From positions 1 through 46,658 of the forward strand of contig NZ_JANINM010000178.1 in the NCBI RefSeq assembly GCF_024509055.1: a stretch of DNA of 46,658 bases. Direction: 5' to 3'. This document shows positions 9,256 to 18,800 of the stretch, in pieces; the first letter of the stretch is position 1, and each line of letters begins with the position of its first letter. The DNA comes from Mesorhizobium sp. (GTDB taxonomy: Bacteria; Pseudomonadota; Alphaproteobacteria; Rhizobiales; Rhizobiaceae). A program made the translations under genes and the position numbers. The notes beneath the pieces were generated by a model. It saw nothing but the letters and a program-made list of their open reading frames with translations. It was not told the DNA's origin and searched no databases.

Positions 9256-10335
9256 ATGAACGCAGCCATCCGCCTCCCGGCCGAGCAGGTCTACGCGTCC
9301 GAACTGCAGGCGCTCGCCCGCGGCGACGATCGCCAGAAGCCTGCGGGCTGGAGCCTGTCGCCCAAAGCCGTGCTGACCTACCTGATGGGCGGCAAGGCCG
9401 GCGACGGCACGGTGATTTCGCCAAAATATGTCGGCCGCCGGCAGCTCATGGAAACAGCCATTGCCACGCTCGCGACCGACCGCGCGCTGCTTCTGCTCGG
9501 CGTTCCCGGAACGGCGAAATCGTGGGTTTCGGAACATCTCGCCGGCGCCATCATGGGCAATTCGACGCTGGTCGTGCAGTGCACCGCCGGCACCGACGAG
9601 AACCAGATCCGCTATGGCTGGAACTATGCCCAACTCCTGGCAAAGGGCCCGAGCCAGGAGGCGCTTGTCCCGACGCCGCTCTACCGCGCCATGCAGGACG
9701 GCAAGCTCTGCCGTCTGGAAGAGCTGACGCGCATGGGCTCCGACGTGCAGGACACGCTGATCACCGTGCTGTCGGAAAAGATGATGCCGGTGCCGGAACT
9801 CAACACCTCGATCTATGCGCAGCGCGGCTTCAACATCATCGCCACCGCCAACAACCGCGACAAGGGCGTCAACGAGCTCTCCTCGGCGCTGAAGCGGCGG
9901 TTCAATGTCGTTGTGCTGCCCTTGCCGGACGATATGGCGGAGGAAGTCTCGATCGTTTCCCGGCGCGTCGGCGAGATGGCGGGTGGGCTGGACCTGCCGG
10001 TGCCGAAGAATGTCGGCGAGGAGATCGCCCGTGTGCTCACCATTTTCCGCGAGCTTCGCTCCGGCGCGACTGCAGATGGCAAGGTGACGCTGAAGACGCC
10101 GTCAGGCTCGCTCTCCACCGCCGAGGCGATCGCCACCATGGTCAGCGGCCTCAGCCAGGCGGCCTGGTTCGACGGCGGCAAGCTGCACGCCGAAGGCCTG
10201 GCGCCCAGCCTTGTCGGCGCCATCGTCAAGGACCCCGTGCAGGACAAGGTCGTGCTGGAAGAGTATCTGGAGACGGTGCTGAAGAAGCGGCCGGACTATT
10301 CCGGTTACTACGCGGCGCTCAACGCGGCCATCTAA
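9256..10335 (+). CDS. MoxR-type AAA+ ATPase
   Basis: A 359-residue AAA+ ATPase. Walker A is GVPGTAKS (residues 82-89), the Walker B region is LCRLEELTRM with Glu155-Glu156 instead of the usual Asp-Glu, sensor 1 is ATANN (196-200), and the arginine-finger region is SALKRRFN (210-217). The LEELTRMxSDVQDTLI form is typical of the YehL-like branch of MoxR ATPases. MoxR proteins form hexamers that work with VWA proteins as chaperone-like remodelers or cofactor-insertion machines. Two starts compete. ATG 9232 gives the ATGA overlap with the DUF5691 gene but has no ribosome site. ATG 9256 has GGAGAAAG at 9242-9249 and is preferred. It is followed three bases later by the DUF5682 gene. Confidence 0.92.
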   Translation: MNAAIRLPAEQVYASELQALARGDDRQKPAGWSLSPKAVLTYLMGGKAGDGTVISPKYVGRRQLMETAIATLATDRALLLLGVPGTAKSWVSEHLAGAIMGNSTLVVQCTAGTDENQIRYGWNYAQLLAKGPSQEALVPTPLYRAMQDGKLCRLEELTRMGSDVQDTLITVLSEKMMPVPELNTSIYAQRGFNIIATANNRDKGVNELSSALKRRFNVVVLPLPDDMAEEVSIVSRRVGEMAGGLDLPVPKNVGEEIARVLTIFRELRSGATADGKVTLKTPSGSLSTAEAIATMVSGLSQAAWFDGGKLHAEGLAPSLVGAIVKDPVQDKVVLEEYLETVLKKRPDYSGYYAALNAAI

Positions 10336-10338
10336 GCA

Positions 10339-12597
10339 ATGACGCAGGGCGGCATCAGCTATTTCGGCATTCGCCATCACGGGCCGGGCTCCGCCGGGAG
10401 CCTGGTCAAGGCGTTGCAGGAATTGCAGCCCGTTGCGGTGCTGATAGAGGGGCCAGTGGACGCTTCGCCGCTGCTGCCGCTGCTCGCCAGCCCCGACATG
10501 AAGCCGCCGGTGGCGCTGCTCTGCTATCCCGAGGATGATCCGGCCGCGACTAGCTTCTGGCCCTTCGCCGAATTCTCTCCCGAATACCAGGCGGCGCTGT
10601 GGGCCGTCGCCAACAAGGCGGCGCTGCGCTTCATCGACCTGCCGTCGGCCGCGCGGCTCGCTGAGAAGGCGCCTGAAGGAACCACTGACGCCGACGCAAC
10701 TGAGGCGGAAACCACGGAAGAGCAGGACGAAGAACCCACGCGCATCAAGGACCCGATCGGCACCTTGGCGCGCGCTGCCGGCTACGAGGACGGCGAGAGC
10801 TGGTGGTCGGACATCATCGAACAGAATCCGGAACCCGGGCCGATCTTCGCGGCTATCGCCGACGCGATGACGACACTGCGCGACGGCGAGGGCGCAATTG
10901 CTAAATTCGAGGCGATGCGGGAGGCGCATATGCGCCTCGAGATCGCCGCCGCTCGGAAAGAATTCGAAGGGCCGCTGGCCGTCGTCTGCGGTGCCTGGCA
11001 TGTGCCGGCCTTGCAGGCCGCGCATACGCAAAAGAGCGACCTGGCACTGCTGAAGGGCATCGGACGGCGCAAGACCACAATGACCTTCGCGCCATGGACC
11101 GGACCGCGCCTGGCGCTGGGCTATGGCTACGGCGCCGGCGTCATCGCGCCCGGCTGGTGCAAGCATCTGTGGCAGACGCGCGGTAACGATGACGCCTCGA
11201 TCCTGTGGCTCACGCGGATCGCCGCGGTCCTGAGGGTGAAGGGTCACACGATCTCGACGGCGTCGCTGATCGAGGCTGAGCGTCTGGCGAGGGCGCTCGC
11301 CGCCATACGCGAGCGGCCGAAACCGGGTTTTGAGGAACTGCGTGATGCCTCGATCGCGGCGCTCTTCAACGGTGAAGCCCTGCTGTGGAAGATGGTCGAG
11401 GCCGAGCTGCTTCTCGGCGCCGATGTCGGCGAGATACCGGCCGACACGCCGCTTGCGCCGCTTATCGACGACCTGCAGCGCAACCAGAAGGCCGCCCGGC
11501 TGAAGCCCGAGGCGCTGGAGCGCGAACTCTCCGTCGATCTGCGCAGCGAAAGCGGGCTCTTCCGGTCGACGCTTCTGCACCGGCTGAATGTGCTCGGCGT
11601 GAGCTGGGGCAGGCTGACGGACGCTGGGCGCAGCCGTGGCACGTTTCGCGAGCGCTGGGTGCTGGCCTGGCAACCCGAATATGCTGTTCGCCTGGTCGAA
11701 AACTTGGTCTACGGGCCGACCATCGAGAAGGCGGCCAATGACCGGCTGATCCAGATGATCGGCGCGGCCGCGACGCTGGATGCCCTCGCCACGCTGGTCC
11801 AGGGCGCCATCACCGCCGCTTTGGGCGAAGCTTCGGCGGCCGGCCTCGCCGCGCTCGAAGCGAAGGCCGCTCACAGCAGCGAATGCCTGGAGATGCTCGC
11901 CTCCGTGCCGCCGCTCGCCGACATCATCCGCTATGGCGAAGCGCGCAAGACGGAGACGGAGCGTCTCGCCGGCCTGCTGGAGCGGCTGATCGTCGAAGGT
12001 TCGATCGCGCTGCCCTACGCGGCGCGCGATCTCGACGCGCAGGCCGCCGCGGCGCTGATGGCCGCGCTGCGCAAGGCCGATGAAGCGATCAGGCTGGTCG
12101 AGCCGGATCAGCAAGTGCTGGAGGCTTGGCGCAACGGCCTGGCTGCCGTGCTCGACTCCTTGCGTTCGACGGCGCTCGTTGCCGGCTGCGCCGCGCATTT
12201 GCTCTACGAGGCCGGGGGGCTCTCCGCTGAAGCGACCGCCGGCCTTTTGGCGAGACGCCTCTCGCCCGGAACGCCGGTCGCGGCTGCCGCGGCCTTCTTC
12301 GAAGGCTTCTTCAGCGGCGCAGGCCAGCGGCTGATCTATGACGAGGGCCTGCGCGGCGCTGTCGATGCCTGGTTGGCCTCGCTCGACGAGGAAGCCTTCG
12401 TCGCGCATTTGCCGCTGCTGCGCCGCGTCTTTTCCAATCTCGACAGCATGGAGCGCCGGCGGCTGATCGAGGCCGTCCTTGGCAGGCGGGCGAGCCTGCC
12501 CGCCGGGCTGACACCTGCCCCTGACGGCGGTGAGGCCTGGCGCAGGCATTTCGGCCTTCTCGGCAAGCTGCTTGCAGGGGAGCCCGGTCATGGCTGA
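10339..12597 (+). CDS. DUF5682 family protein (YehM-like)
   Basis: A 752-residue protein. The N-terminal signature YFGIRHHGPGSAGSLVKAL plus VAVLIEGPVDASPLL and PPVALLCY is that of DUF5682. Around residues 215-225 comes VVCGAWHVPAL, a Gly-x-x-His strand resembling the 'GxxH' metal-site strands of the TraB/EreA/ChaN-like hydrolase fold. The family is otherwise uncharacterised, and this similarity is my reading of the motif pattern. An acidic linker (DADATEAETTEEQDEEPT) separates the first strands. The C-terminal two thirds is helical, Ala/Leu-rich and without recognisable motifs. Length is close to that of E. coli YehM as I recall it. It has no signal peptide, so it should act in the cytoplasm with the MoxR ATPase upstream and the VWA protein downstream, with which it overlaps by 8 bases. 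Possible enzymatic effector of the set (inference). Confidence 0.85.
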   Translation: MTQGGISYFGIRHHGPGSAGSLVKALQELQPVAVLIEGPVDASPLLPLLASPDMKPPVALLCYPEDDPAATSFWPFAEFSPEYQAALWAVANKAALRFIDLPSAARLAEKAPEGTTDADATEAETTEEQDEEPTRIKDPIGTLARAAGYEDGESWWSDIIEQNPEPGPIFAAIADAMTTLRDGEGAIAKFEAMREAHMRLEIAAARKEFEGPLAVVCGAWHVPALQAAHTQKSDLALLKGIGRRKTTMTFAPWTGPRLALGYGYGAGVIAPGWCKHLWQTRGNDDASILWLTRIAAVLRVKGHTISTASLIEAERLARALAAIRERPKPGFEELRDASIAALFNGEALLWKMVEAELLLGADVGEIPADTPLAPLIDDLQRNQKAARLKPEALERELSVDLRSESGLFRSTLLHRLNVLGVSWGRLTDAGRSRGTFRERWVLAWQPEYAVRLVENLVYGPTIEKAANDRLIQMIGAAATLDALATLVQGAITAALGEASAAGLAALEAKAAHSSECLEMLASVPPLADIIRYGEARKTETERLAGLLERLIVEGSIALPYAARDLDAQAAAALMAALRKADEAIRLVEPDQQVLEAWRNGLAAVLDSLRSTALVAGCAAHLLYEAGGLSAEATAGLLARRLSPGTPVAAAAAFFEGFFSGAGQRLIYDEGLRGAVDAWLASLDEEAFVAHLPLLRRVFSNLDSMERRRLIEAVLGRRASLPAGLTPAPDGGEAWRRHFGLLGKLLAGEPGHG

Positions 12598-13825
12598 AGA
12601 CGCAATCGAACCGGACCTCGATCCGACTGCAGATAGCAGGGAGCGGCGCTGGCGGCTGGCGATCGGCGTCGACGATGAGTCTTCCTCTGCGCTGTCGGCC
12701 GAAGACCGTCGGCTTTCGGCGGCTCTCGACGCGCTCTATGGCGACGGCAGCGGCGAAACGGCCGGCGATCCGCGCAAGCGGCGAGGCGGCCTCGGCCGCT
12801 CGGCGCCGCGCGTCGCGCAGTGGATGGGCGATATCCGTTCCTTCTTCCCCGAGCAGGTCGTCCAGGTGGTTCAGAAGGACGCCTTCGAACGGCTGAATCT
12901 GAAGCAGATGCTGATGGAGCCGGAATTCCTCAAGGCGATCGAGGCCGACGTCAACCTCGTCGCCGACCTGGTCTCGCTGCGCTCGGCGATGCCGGACAAG
13001 ACCAAGGACATCGCGCGCTCGATCATTTCCGACATCGTCGCCAAGCTTATGCAGCGCCTCGAGCAGAAGACCGCTGAGGCGATCCGCGGTGCGCTCGACC
13101 GCTCCAGGCGCACCAACAGGCCTCGGCAACGCGACATCGACTGGCCGCGTACCATCGCGGCGAACCTTCGCCATTACCAGCCGGATCACAAGACGGTCGT
13201 GCCCGAGAAGCTGGTCGGCTTCATGCGCCGCCAGCGGCGGCTGGTCGACCTGGACGAGGTGACGCTGTGCGTTGACCAGTCCGGCTCAATGGCAAGCTCG
13301 GTGATCTACGCCTCGATCTTCGCGGCGGTGATGGCTTCGCTGCCGGTCGTTCGCACCAAGCTGGTCTGCTTCGACACCGCGATCGTCGACCTGACTGAGG
13401 AGCTCAGCGATCCGGTCGAAGTGCTGTTCGGCGTCCAGCTCGGCGGCGGCACCGACATCAACCAGGCGGTCGCCTATTGCGCCGAGCGCATCGAGCGGCC
13501 GACCAAGGCGCATTTCGTGCTGATCACCGACCTCTACGAAGGCGGCAACGGCAAGGAGCTTCTGCAAAGGCTGGCCGCATTGGTCCGGTCCGGCGTCAAC
13601 GTCATCGTGCTTCTGGCGCTCACCGACCAGGGCCGTCCCGGTTATGATCCGTCGATGGCCGGTTCGGTCGCGGCGCTCGGCATTCCGGTCTTTGCCTGCA
13701 CGCCGGATCACTTCCCCGACATGATGGCTGCCGCATTGCGCCGCGAGGACATAGAGGCCTGGGCGGCTGGCGCCGACATCAAGCTTATTCGCGCGGACAG
13801 CGAGACGGCGGGCGGGGCCGATTAG
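12590..13825 (+). CDS. VWA domain protein with intact MIDAS, partner of the MoxR ATPase (YehP/CoxE-like)
   Basis: A 411-residue cytoplasmic protein. The N-terminal ~220 residues are charged and helical and probably form the ATPase-docking region. The C-terminal von Willebrand A domain has a complete metal-ion-dependent adhesion site: DQSGSMASS (Asp229, Ser231, Ser233), the Thr288 loop GGGTDIN, and Asp314 in LITDLYEGG. An intact MIDAS means it can bind a ligand carboxylate through Mg. MoxR/VWA pairs (for example RavA-ViaA, CoxD-CoxE) remodel or activate client proteins, and the VWA member is the client-recognition adaptor. ATG 12590 was chosen for the GGGGAG ribosome site at 12577-12582 and an 8-base overlap with the DUF5682 gene. 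It is the last gene of the operon and ends 59 bases before the convergent aldolase gene. Confidence 0.9.
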   Translation: MAEDAIEPDLDPTADSRERRWRLAIGVDDESSSALSAEDRRLSAALDALYGDGSGETAGDPRKRRGGLGRSAPRVAQWMGDIRSFFPEQVVQVVQKDAFERLNLKQMLMEPEFLKAIEADVNLVADLVSLRSAMPDKTKDIARSIISDIVAKLMQRLEQKTAEAIRGALDRSRRTNRPRQRDIDWPRTIAANLRHYQPDHKTVVPEKLVGFMRRQRRLVDLDEVTLCVDQSGSMASSVIYASIFAAVMASLPVVRTKLVCFDTAIVDLTEELSDPVEVLFGVQLGGGTDINQAVAYCAERIERPTKAHFVLITDLYEGGNGKELLQRLAALVRSGVNVIVLLALTDQGRPGYDPSMAGSVAALGIPVFACTPDHFPDMMAAALRREDIEAWAAGADIKLIRADSETAGGAD

Positions 13826-13843
13826 GGCGTGATAAGGACGGCA

Positions 13844-13874
13844 TGCCGCGACCGCAATTGAAACGGTCGCGGCA
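13844..13874. terminator. Inverted repeat between convergent operons
   Basis: Perfect 10-base arms TGCCGCGACC (13844-13853) and GGTCGCGGCA (13865-13874) with an 11-base loop lie between the VWA gene (+) and fba (-). There is no clear T-run on either side, so it is a weak intrinsic terminator or a 3'-end stabiliser serving both directions. Confidence 0.55.
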
Positions 13875-13883
13875 AGATGTGGC

Positions 13884-14948
13884 TTAGCCGAACTTCGGGT
13901 CGAGGCCGCCCGACTTGTAGCGCTTGGCCATGTCCGCCAGCGGGATCGGCTTGATTTTCGGCGCGTTGCCGGCGGTGCCGAACTGCTCGAAGCGCTCCTT
14001 GCAGAGCTTCTTCATCGCGGCCATTGCCGGCGTCAGATATTTGCGCGGATCGAACTCCGAAGGGTTCTCGGTCAGCACCTTGCGGATTGCGCCGGTCAGC
14101 GCCATGCGGTTGTCGGTGTCGATGTTGATCTTGCGCACGCCATGCTTGATGCCGCGCTGGATCTCTTCCACCGGCACGCCCCAGGTCGGCTTCATCTGGC
14201 CGCCATATTTGTTGATGATCTCCTGCAGCTCCTCCGGCACCGAGGACGAGCCGTGCATGACGAGATGCATGTTCGGCAGGCGGCGGTGGATCTCCTCGAT
14301 CACGTTCATCGCCAGCACCGCGCCGTCCGGCTTGCGCGAGAACTTGTAGGCGCCGTGGCTGGTGCCCATGGCGACGGCCAGCGCGTCGACATGCGTGTCC
14401 TTGACGAACTGCACGGCCTGCTCCGGGTCGGTGAGCAACTGGTCGTGGCTGATCGCGCCTTCGACGCCGTGACCGTCTTCCTGCTCGCCGCCGCCGCTCT
14501 CCAGCGAGCCGAGCACGCCGATCTCGCCTTCCACCGACACGCCGCCCCAATGCGCCATGTCGACGACGCGCCGGGTGATGCCGGAATTGTAGGCATAGTC
14601 GGCCGGCGACTTGCCGTCTTCCTTCAGCGAGCCGTCCATCATCACCGAGGTGAAGCCGTACTGGATCGCGGTGACGCAGGTCGCTTCGTTGTTGCCGTGG
14701 TCGAGATGCATGCAGACCGGGATGTCGGGATGGATCTCGACAAGCGCATCGATCAGCTTGGCCAGCACCACGTCATTGGCGTAGGCGCGCGCGCCGCGGC
14801 TGGCCTGCAGGATGACCGGAGACTTGGTCTCCTCGGCCGCCTCCATGATGGCGAGCCCCTGTTCCATGTTGTTCATGTTGAAGGCAGGCACGCCATAGCC
14901 GTGTTCGGCGGCATGGTCGAGCAATTGTCTCAGTGTGATGCGAGCCAC
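13884..14948 (-). CDS. fba: Class II fructose-bisphosphate aldolase
   Basis: A 354-residue zinc-dependent aldolase that reversibly splits fructose-1,6-bisphosphate into dihydroxyacetone phosphate and glyceraldehyde-3-phosphate in glycolysis/gluconeogenesis. Diagnostic strings are [12 protein letters not shown] at the N terminus, HLDHGNN with catalytic Asp83 and zinc ligand His84, [28 protein letters not shown] with a zinc histidine, and [18 protein letters not shown] for phosphate binding. Length and the ..[10 protein letters not shown] insertion agree with the larger class IIB/CbbA-like subgroup used by rhizobia and in Calvin cycle operons. The gene stands alone, with no other glycolytic gene beside it. 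The 155 bases upstream separate it from the FadR-type regulator gene transcribed in the same direction, which may or may not control it. Confidence 0.95.
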   Translation of the reverse strand: MARITLRQLLDHAAEHGYGVPAFNMNNMEQGLAIMEAAEETKSPVILQASRGARAYANDVVLAKLIDALVEIHPDIPVCMHLDHGNNEATCVTAIQYGFTSVMMDGSLKEDGKSPADYAYNSGITRRVVDMAHWGGVSVEGEIGVLGSLESGGGEQEDGHGVEGAISHDQLLTDPEQAVQFVKDTHVDALAVAMGTSHGAYKFSRKPDGAVLAMNVIEEIHRRLPNMHLVMHGSSSVPEELQEIINKYGGQMKPTWGVPVEEIQRGIKHGVRKINIDTDNRMALTGAIRKVLTENPSEFDPRKYLTPAMAAMKKLCKERFEQFGTAGNAPKIKPIPLADMAKRYKSGGLDPKFG

Positions 14949-15103
14949 CCAATAGTCTCCCGTATCTGGTGTCGAGCTTGCGTGTTGAGCCGTCCGGGCG
15001 TCGGGCGGCCACGACGCTTCTGGCCGGAATCCGTCCCGACCGCAACCTTCCTGGGTCAGGCCGATCGCAATTCTTGTTACAGCCTGTAGAAGGCGCGAGG
15101 GCC

Positions 15104-15874
15104 TTATTCTTCTTTGCTACGCCTGGCCGCGAGCGAGATCCGCGCATCCTCCTCCGCCCCGTCGAGCAGGACGAGCAGCGCCTCGCGGGTGGCGACCGGG
15201 TCGCGCTTCTCGATATTCTGCGCGATCTCACGGTGCAGCCCGAGCGAATGGCGCTGTCCGGCCGGATTGTCGTCCGAAAGCCGGAAGCTGATCATCAGCG
15301 CCGTCTCGATCAATGCGGCCAGCGAGCCGATCAGCTCGTTTCCGGACATATGCAGGATCGACTGGTGAAATGCGAGATCGGGTATGGCAAAGCGCGCGCC
15401 ATCGTCGCCGGCCTCCTCCATCTCCGCTAGGATAGCCCATAATTCGGCTATCTGCTCGGGCGTGGCGCGCTCGGCGGCGAGTGCCCCCGCCGTCGGCTCG
15501 ATCGCGCGGCGCAGCTCGAACAGCGCGCGCGCGTCCTCCGCCGTCGTCCTTGCGCCGAAGCGCCACGTCAGCACGTCCGGATCGAGGAAGTTCCAATCCT
15601 TGCGCGGCCGCACGCGCGTTCCCGTCCGCGGGCGCATCTCCACCATGCCCTTGCCGGCAAGGACCTTGACGACCTCGCGCAAGCCGGTGCGGCTGGCGCC
15701 GTAGGAGGCGCTCCAGTCATCGCCGTTCGGCAACTGGTCGCCGGGGGCGAATTCGCCGCTGACGATGCTTTGGCCGATTTCGTTGAGCAGCCTGGCATGC
15801 AGGCCGGTGTGCGAGGAGCCGGCCATATAAGGCGTCATCCGGAGCCCTCGGAGACGGTTGGCGTAATTCTTCAT
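15104..15874 (-). CDS. FadR-type (GntR family) transcriptional regulator with FCD domain
   Basis: A 256-residue regulator. Residues ~20-85 form a GntR winged helix ([53 protein letters not shown]). Residues ~105-235 form an all-helical FCD ligand domain ([20 protein letters not shown]) that holds the Asp/His residues usual for metal-dependent carboxylate sensing. ATG 15874 was chosen for size; an in-frame ATG at 15892 lies inside the palindrome 15887-15898 and the frame is open far upstream without meaning. FadR/FCD proteins repress sugar-acid, lactate or fatty-acid catabolic genes. It is divergent from the autotransporter gene and codirectional with fba, so either could be a target. The ligand is unknown. 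Confidence 0.88.
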   Translation of the reverse strand: MKNYANRLRGLRMTPYMAGSSHTGLHARLLNEIGQSIVSGEFAPGDQLPNGDDWSASYGASRTGLREVVKVLAGKGMVEMRPRTGTRVRPRKDWNFLDPDVLTWRFGARTTAEDARALFELRRAIEPTAGALAAERATPEQIAELWAILAEMEEAGDDGARFAIPDLAFHQSILHMSGNELIGSLAALIETALMISFRLSDDNPAGQRHSLGLHREIAQNIEKRDPVATREALLVLLDGAEEDARISLAARRSKEE

Positions 15875-15886
15875 ACTATTCCCATT

Positions 15887-15898
15887 ATTCATATGAAT
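15887..15898. promoter_or_regulatory. Palindrome ATTCATATGAAT upstream of the FadR-type regulator
   Basis: A perfect 12-base palindrome lies 13 bases before the chosen start of the regulator gene, in the 209-base divergent gap to the autotransporter gene. Its position suits an autoregulatory operator. The sequence itself does not match the TNGTNNNACNA GntR consensus, so the assignment is tentative. Confidence 0.35.
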
Positions 15899-16083
15899 GT
15901 CACGTGCCCACCCTAGTAAGCACGGCGTTGGAAAAGCAGCCAGGGCCGATCGACAGAATACCGGGCAACCGCACCTGAGAACCACAAAAATCTGGGTCTT
16001 TGACATCGCCGGCGGCTCCTCCCGCCGTCGGTCGATGTCGCGCGCATTCGGTCGATCGAGCCATACAACAGGAACGCGACAGA

Positions 16084-18006
16084 ATGCCTTCAATGATGAC
16101 TATCCCGGCCCGCCAGGCCGCAATGAAACGAACGGCCGTGACTTGCCTCCCAAAAGCCACGGCATCCTGCCTCCTCGTGTCCGGCGCACTGGTTCTGGCG
16201 GCAACGCCAGCTCTCGCCGTCGAGCCGTGGGTCATGGTCGAGAAGACGACCTTCACGGGCTCCGCCATAACATCGAAGCAGCAGGGCGTGACCACGGACG
16301 GCACGAACTGGTACTTCTCCGGCACCAATATTCTGGAGCGCACGGACAAGAATTATGACCCGTCTCTGACCGTTTCCCCCGCCATTCCCGACGTTCTCAA
16401 GCTGCCGTCCCAGTATTCCGATATCGGGCTCAACCATATCGGCGACATCGATTACGCCGACGGCTACCTCTACATCTCGCTCGACTCCAGCAACCGCGAC
16501 CCGGTCACCGGCGGCAAGTACGAGAACCCGGTCTTCGCGATCTATCGCGCCAGTGACATGACCTTCACCGGTCAGGCCTTCGCGCTGACCACGCCGCACG
16601 GCATCCACGACATCGCCAGCTGGGTGGCCGTCGACGCCAAGAACGGCCTGGGCTACGGCATGGCCTATGAGAACGCGACCGAGCTGGCCGTCTACAACCT
16701 CTCGGACTGGAGCTTCAAGGAATACATCCCGCTGTCCCAGACCATCGACCAGGCGCAGGGCGGCAAGCTGCTCGACGGCTGGATGTATTTTTCCACCGAC
16801 AATGACGACAAGACGATTTACCGCGCGAACCTCAAGACCGGCGAAGTCGAGGTTCTCGGCAATCTGAAGCTCGACCGCGAGCAGGAGGTCGAGGGCCTCT
16901 CCTTCAACATGACCAAGGACGGCTGGTCGATGTACATCCTCAATCGGGAACCGCTGGAGAGCGATCCAAACGTGGAGGCGGTCGGCTTCTACCGCTATCT
17001 GCGCCCTTATGGGAACGCGCTTTCCGGCGAGGTTCACGCCGATGTCCTGGGTGCGCTCGTCGACGACAGCCGCTTCGCGCGCGATTCAGCGAACCGCCGC
17101 CTCCGCTCGGCCTTCGACGCGGACGACGTGTCCCTCACCACTGCCGCCATCGACGGGACCGGGCTGCATGCCGCGCCCGCCACGGCCGGCGGCATCGTGA
17201 TCTGGAGCGAAGCGCTCGCCATGACCGGCAACGTGCGCGGTTCGGGTGACGCCGCAGGCTTCGACCGCACAAGCGCCGGCTTCGTCGGCGGCGCGGATGT
17301 CCCTGTCGGCAGCTGGCGGCTGGGCGTGCTCGGCGGCTACAGCCGCACGAACTTCAACGTCTCCGACCGTGCGTCCTCGGGCACCAGCGACAATTACGAT
17401 CTCGGCGTCTATGCCGGCACGCAAATGGGCGCGCTCGGCTTCCGGGCGGGCGCGATCTATGGCTGGCACGATATCGGTACCAAGCGCGATGTCGTGTTCC
17501 CGGCCTTCAGCGAGGCGCTGTCGGCGGGCTACAGGGCAGAGACCGCGCAGGCTTTCAGCGAACTCTCCTACCGGTTCGACACGAGCCTGGGCGGTTTCGA
17601 GCCCTTCGCCAACCTGGCCTATGTTCACGCGAATGCCGGTGGCTTCGCCGAGACCGGCGGAACCAACTCGGCTTTGACCAGCCAGGGGGCGTCGAACGAG
17701 AATACCTTCTCGACCCTGGGCGTGCGCGGCTCGACCCGGTTCGGAACGGGCATGACCGCCTTGCATGGCATGGTTGGCTGGCAGCATGCCTATGGCAACG
17801 TCCAGCCCGCCACCACGCTGACCTTCGGCTCCGGCGCGTCCTTCGCCAGCGCTGGCGTGCCGATCGCCAGGGATGCACTTGCCTTGGAAGCCGGGTTCGA
17901 TGTGTCCCTGTCGCCCAAGGCGACGCTCGGTGCGTCCTATTCCGGCCAGATCGCCAGGCAAGCGCAGGGCCACACCTTCAAAATCAACTTCGATCTCAAG
18001 CTGTGA
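16084..18006 (+). CDS. Autotransporter with propeller-like passenger and C-terminal beta-barrel
   Basis: A 640-residue type Va secreted protein. ATG 16084 follows an AGGAA site. A long signal peptide (residues ~1-46, core ASCLLVSGALVLAATPALA) precedes a passenger of about 270 residues with repeated strand-turn units (DGTNWYFSGTN, YADGYLYISLD, DGWMYFSTDN, KTIYRANLKTGEVEVLG), which read like a beta-propeller rather than the usual long beta-helix. From ~residue 314, SGEVHADVLGALVDDSRF is the typical junction sequence. Residues ~375-640 form the outer-membrane barrel of alternating aromatic/glycine strands, ending FKINFDLKL. The last residue is Leu instead of the usual Phe/Trp of the BAM signal. 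Role: surface-exposed or released protein, function unknown. It is divergent from the FadR-type regulator and ends in a strong hairpin. Confidence 0.85.
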   Translation: MPSMMTIPARQAAMKRTAVTCLPKATASCLLVSGALVLAATPALAVEPWVMVEKTTFTGSAITSKQQGVTTDGTNWYFSGTNILERTDKNYDPSLTVSPAIPDVLKLPSQYSDIGLNHIGDIDYADGYLYISLDSSNRDPVTGGKYENPVFAIYRASDMTFTGQAFALTTPHGIHDIASWVAVDAKNGLGYGMAYENATELAVYNLSDWSFKEYIPLSQTIDQAQGGKLLDGWMYFSTDNDDKTIYRANLKTGEVEVLGNLKLDREQEVEGLSFNMTKDGWSMYILNREPLESDPNVEAVGFYRYLRPYGNALSGEVHADVLGALVDDSRFARDSANRRLRSAFDADDVSLTTAAIDGTGLHAAPATAGGIVIWSEALAMTGNVRGSGDAAGFDRTSAGFVGGADVPVGSWRLGVLGGYSRTNFNVSDRASSGTSDNYDLGVYAGTQMGALGFRAGAIYGWHDIGTKRDVVFPAFSEALSAGYRAETAQAFSELSYRFDTSLGGFEPFANLAYVHANAGGFAETGGTNSALTSQGASNENTFSTLGVRGSTRFGTGMTALHGMVGWQHAYGNVQPATTLTFGSGASFASAGVPIARDALALEAGFDVSLSPKATLGASYSGQIARQAQGHTFKINFDLKL

Positions 18007-18017
18007 CCTGAGGAAAT

Positions 18018-18041
18018 GCCGGGTGGGAAACCCCACCCGGC
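18018..18041. terminator. Intrinsic terminator between autotransporter and ribH
   Basis: A perfect 10-base stem GCCGGGTGGG (18018-18027) / CCCACCCGGC (18032-18041) has a 4-base loop and is followed on the + strand by ACCTTGTTT. It sits 11 bases after the autotransporter stop and just past the ribH stop on the - strand, so it probably serves both convergent transcripts. Confidence 0.8.
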
Positions 18042-18049
18042 ACCTTGTT

Positions 18050-18740
<691 letters not shown>

Positions 18741-18800
18741 ATTAACGGTGGTTTTATGGAAGAGGAGCGTGGGTGCTGTCAATTGGCGATGACACCTCGA

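Noticed and set aside
10102..12591. A very long antisense open frame opposite the DUF5682 and neighbouring genes (also 36566-39940 opposite the RND pump)
   Set aside because: High GC makes stop codons rare on the antisense strand. The translated products are low-complexity Arg/Asp/Gly/Gln-rich without motifs, and the sense frames are full family proteins.
6243..13825. Calling the MoxR/VWA operon a proven anti-phage system
   Set aside because: No nuclease, methylase, toxin or integrase is nearby, and similar sets may serve protein maturation; only a hypothesis is justified.
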